Assembly: GCF_015330125.1 (NCBI RefSeq)
Contig: NZ_JADDXR010000002.1
Coordinates: forward strand, 1,984,001 to 2,048,000
Reading direction: 5' to 3'
DNA from: Zobellia nedashkovskayae
GTDB taxonomy: Bacteria > Bacteroidota > Bacteroidia > Flavobacteriales > Flavobacteriaceae
Length of the DNA: 64,000 nucleotides
A program made the position numbers and the translations under genes. The notes under the pieces are model-generated. The model worked only from the letters and a program-made list of their open reading frames with translations. It was not told the DNA's origin and did no database searches. The first letter of the stretch is position 1. The number at the start of each line of letters is the position of its first letter. Positions 61,857-64,000 of the stretch are shown here, piece after piece.

Positions 61857-62513
61857 ATGGCACAGTCAAAATCAACAAAAAAATTATTCAACATGGCCTA
61901 CGGCCTTGGAGCATCAGTAGTAATTCTTGGTGCTTTGTTTAAGATTCTTCACTGGGAACTTGGACCGCTTAACGGTGGTATTCTTCTCGCGATAGGTCTT
62001 ATTACAGAAGCACTTATTTTTGCAATTAGTGCATTCGAGCCAGTAGATGACGAGTACGATTGGTCTTTGGTATATCCAGAATTAGCCGGTGGTGCTTCTA
62101 TGGGAGTTGCAAAAAGCAACGAAGCTCAAGAAATTAAAGAAGCAGAAGCTTCATTGTCTGGTAAATTAGACGACTTATTAAAAGAAGCCGGTGTTGATGC
62201 TAGCTTAATGGAAAGTCTTGGATCTAGTATCCGTAATTTCGAAGGTGCAGCTAAGGGTATTGCCCCAACAGTTGACGCTATGGAGTCTACAAGAAAGTAC
62301 TCTGATGAAATGGTACAAGCTGCAGCTCAAATGGAGTCTTTGAACAGCTTATATAAAGTGCAATTAGAAAGTGCTAGTAAACAAGCTTCAGTTAATGAAG
62401 AAGTTGTACAAAATGCATCTGCTCTTAAGGATCAAATGGCATCTTTATCTACTAACCTTTCTTCTTTAAACGGAGTTTACGGTGGTATGTTAACCGCAAT
62501 GACTAGAAACTAA
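61857..62513 (+). CDS. gldL: Gliding motor/T9SS inner-membrane protein GldL
   Basis: The 218-residue protein forms the inner-membrane stator-like motor with GldM. Two TM helices (about 12-32 and 38-60) and a long helical cytoplasmic tail are seen. Glu51, in GLITEALIF in the second helix, corresponds to the proton-carrying Glu49 of Flavobacterium johnsoniae GldL. The FKILHWELGPLNGG turn is conserved. gldM follows at 54 bp. Confidence 0.97.
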   Translation: MAQSKSTKKLFNMAYGLGASVVILGALFKILHWELGPLNGGILLAIGLITEALIFAISAFEPVDDEYDWSLVYPELAGGASMGVAKSNEAQEIKEAEASLSGKLDDLLKEAGVDASLMESLGSSIRNFEGAAKGIAPTVDAMESTRKYSDEMVQAAAQMESLNSLYKVQLESASKQASVNEEVVQNASALKDQMASLSTNLSSLNGVYGGMLTAMTRN

Positions 62514-62567
62514 TTAGAGATTAGTTAACCCCAAATCAATTAATTAATCAAACCTAATTAAAAAAAC

Positions 62568-64000
62568 ATGGCAGGAGGAAAAGCAACACCACGTCAGAAG
62601 ATGGTCAATCTAATGTATTTGATCTTCATCGCGATGCTGGCGCTAAACATGAGCAAAGAAGTACTTGCAGCTTTCGGGATTATGAACGAAAAGATGGAGA
62701 CTTCAAACGAAAAGACTACAGAAAGTAACCTAGCTTTCTTAGGTGGTCTAGAAACTAAAGCAGGAGAAGATTCCGAAAAATACGGAAAGCTTTATAAAGA
62801 TGCTGAGAAAATCAAGCAGATGTCACAAGAGTATTATGACTATCTAGAAGGCCTTAAAAATGGCATGACAGAAGGTTTAGAAGATGCTACTGACTATGCA
62901 AAAATGGATAATTCTGATTTCTTAGATCAGCAATTCTTTCAAGGAGACAATCTATCGGAAGGTGGAAAGGAATTCATGAGTAGAATTAGTGATTACCGCA
63001 CACAAGTGGCGGCTATTGTACCAAAAGATTTGAAAGAATCTGTAAAGTCTCGTTTCGCAACCGGTGATGAAAACGGTAAGGAATTAAAGAGAGATGGTAG
63101 CAAGCAAGATTGGATCAATTACCACTATGAAGGTTACCCTTTAATAGCTTCTTTAGCAAAACTTACGGCGCTTCAAGCAGACGTAAAAGCTACAGAAGAA
63201 GACGCTCTTAAAAGAATGTTGGAAGGTGAATTAACGAGCCAAGTATCGCTTAAGAATTTCGCAACATCATTGCAGGCTAGTAAATCTGCTTTTTACTCTG
63301 GTGAGAAGTATGATGGTAAGATTATCATTAGTAAAACAGATAATTCTTCTACTCCTGTAAAAGCTGAATTAACATTAGACGGAAGAAAACTTTCTGAAGG
63401 TTCTGATTATAAATTAGAAGCTGGTGGTGTTAAGATGTTGATCGGAGCAGGTTCTGCTGGTGATCATACTGTAGAAGGTACATTGTACTTTAAGCAAGAT
63501 GGAGAAGAGATTCCAGTAGAAGTAAAAAACAGTTTTGCAACTATAAGCAAGCCTAACGCTGCTTTAATTGCTGCTGATAAGATGAACGTTGTTTATCGTG
63601 GAGTATCTAACCCAATGTCTATATCAATACCAGGTATACCTAATAACAAAGTAAGTGCTCGTGCTCCAGGTTTAAAATCTGTAAGCGGTAGTAAGTACAT
63701 TATGAATCCTGGTACAGGTAGAACGGTTACTATTACAGCTTCTGGTACATTGCCAGATGGTCAGGGTGTGTCTTCTAAGTCTGAATTTAGAATTAAGGAT
63801 ATCCCAAGACCTTCAGGTTCTGTAAGTAAGCAGACAGGTAGCACTAAAATGCCAAGATCTAACATGGAAATTGCTACTATTGGCGCAATGTTAGAAGACT
63901 TTGATTTTGATTTGAACCTAAAAGTTAGTGGTTTCAAATTTAAAGTTCCTGGTCAGCCTACTGTAAGTGTTAACGGAAGTAGATTGAACGCTAATGCCAA
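62568..64000 (+). CDS. gldM: Gliding motor/T9SS protein GldM, N-terminal part
   Basis: The first 477 codons are present; the gene runs off the right edge. The start MAGGKATPRQKMVNLMYLIF shows the single TM helix with Arg9 before it, the residue implicated in pairing with the GldL Glu in the F. johnsoniae motor. The long periplasmic part begins with a helical D1 region (about 35-210) followed by beta-rich domains. GldM transmits energy from the GldL motor to the GldK/N ring. gldN should follow outside the window. Confidence 0.96.
   Translation, partial: MAGGKATPRQKMVNLMYLIFIAMLALNMSKEVLAAFGIMNEKMETSNEKTTESNLAFLGGLETKAGEDSEKYGKLYKDAEKIKQMSQEYYDYLEGLKNGMTEGLEDATDYAKMDNSDFLDQQFFQGDNLSEGGKEFMSRISDYRTQVAAIVPKDLKESVKSRFATGDENGKELKRDGSKQDWINYHYEGYPLIASLAKLTALQADVKATEEDALKRMLEGELTSQVSLKNFATSLQASKSAFYSGEKYDGKIIISKTDNSSTPVKAELTLDGRKLSEGSDYKLEAGGVKMLIGAGSAGDHTVEGTLYFKQDGEEIPVEVKNSFATISKPNAALIAADKMNVVYRGVSNPMSISIPGIPNNKVSARAPGLKSVSGSKYIMNPGTGRTVTITASGTLPDGQGVSSKSEFRIKDIPRPSGSVSKQTGSTKMPRSNMEIATIGAMLEDFDFDLNLKVSGFKFKVPGQPTVSVNGSRLNANA

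Overview
The window is a piece of chromosome from a marine member of the Flavobacteriaceae (Bacteroidota), probably an alga-associated genus such as Zobellia or a close relative. This rests on the gliding/type IX secretion genes gldK-gldL-gldM, Bacteroidota-type -7 boxes (TAnnTTTG) ahead of many genes, a mevalonate-pathway HMG-CoA reductase with a GYDIA-type GHMP kinase, many '..SC' lipoproteins, low GC, and a secreted CBM32-PL7 alginate lyase. Genus is an inference; no rRNA is present. I see no insertion sequence, prophage, integrase or CRISPR array. Most of the window is conserved chromosomal backbone with a few accessory islands.

Layout. 1-4.7 kb (minus strand): a ribose/nucleoside-chemistry group made of a DUF547 protein (cut by the window edge), a purine nucleoside phosphorylase, a TIGR04282 glycosyltransferase, a periplasmic rhodanese, then an ADP-ribosylglycohydrolase lipoprotein and a methylthioribose-kinase-like phosphotransferase. 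The first four look like part of an arsenosugar-type cluster. tRNA-Phe follows, with a textbook promoter and terminator. 4.9-12.8 kb (plus): coaX, an outer-membrane protein, a TPR protein, lptC, a small membrane protein, a CNNM/CorC protein and a PpiD-like foldase. 12.9-15.1 kb (minus): GHMP kinase and HMG-CoA reductase. 15.2-18.9 kb (plus): dipeptidyl peptidase IV and a POT peptide transporter. 18.9-25.8 kb (minus): comEC, an NlpC/P60 lipoprotein, a DUF885 protein, lpxB, a small membrane protein and surE. 26-28.1 kb: a tail-specific protease.

28.3-33 kb is accessory: alginate lyase, a divergent MsrA, a DoxX-like protein, MsrA, MsrB and a secreted NUC1 nuclease. 33-38.8 kb (minus) is the cell-shape operon mreB-mreC-mreD-mrdA-rodA, preceded by purH and an fRMsr-like GAF protein. 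41-42.2 kb holds an unknown lipoprotein. 42.5-45.8 kb (plus) is a metal-handling trio: HYC_CC_PP protein, TonB-dependent receptor and exported HMA protein. A 32-residue Lys/Ala-rich basic peptide gene lies at 45.9 kb. 46.2-53 kb (minus) is miaB, a sigma-54 activator, lptE, a TPR-like protein, secG, then groES-groEL. 53.2-56.2 kb holds a haem-motif FG-GAP lipoprotein and an LVIVD-repeat lipoprotein. 56.3-64 kb (plus) is topA, a ureohydrolase-fold protein that has lost its metal ligands, gldK, a possible 61-residue ORF, gldL and the start of gldM.

Points most worth a second look: the arsenosugar-like cluster with an Asp in the purine-specificity position of its PNP; the degenerate ureohydrolase beside the gliding motor; the HYC_CC_PP/TonB receptor/HMA cluster with repeated TTGTAC motifs upstream; the self-contained Lys/Ala peptide gene; the small ORF between gldK and gldL; and several clean inverted repeats ahead of secreted-protein genes.
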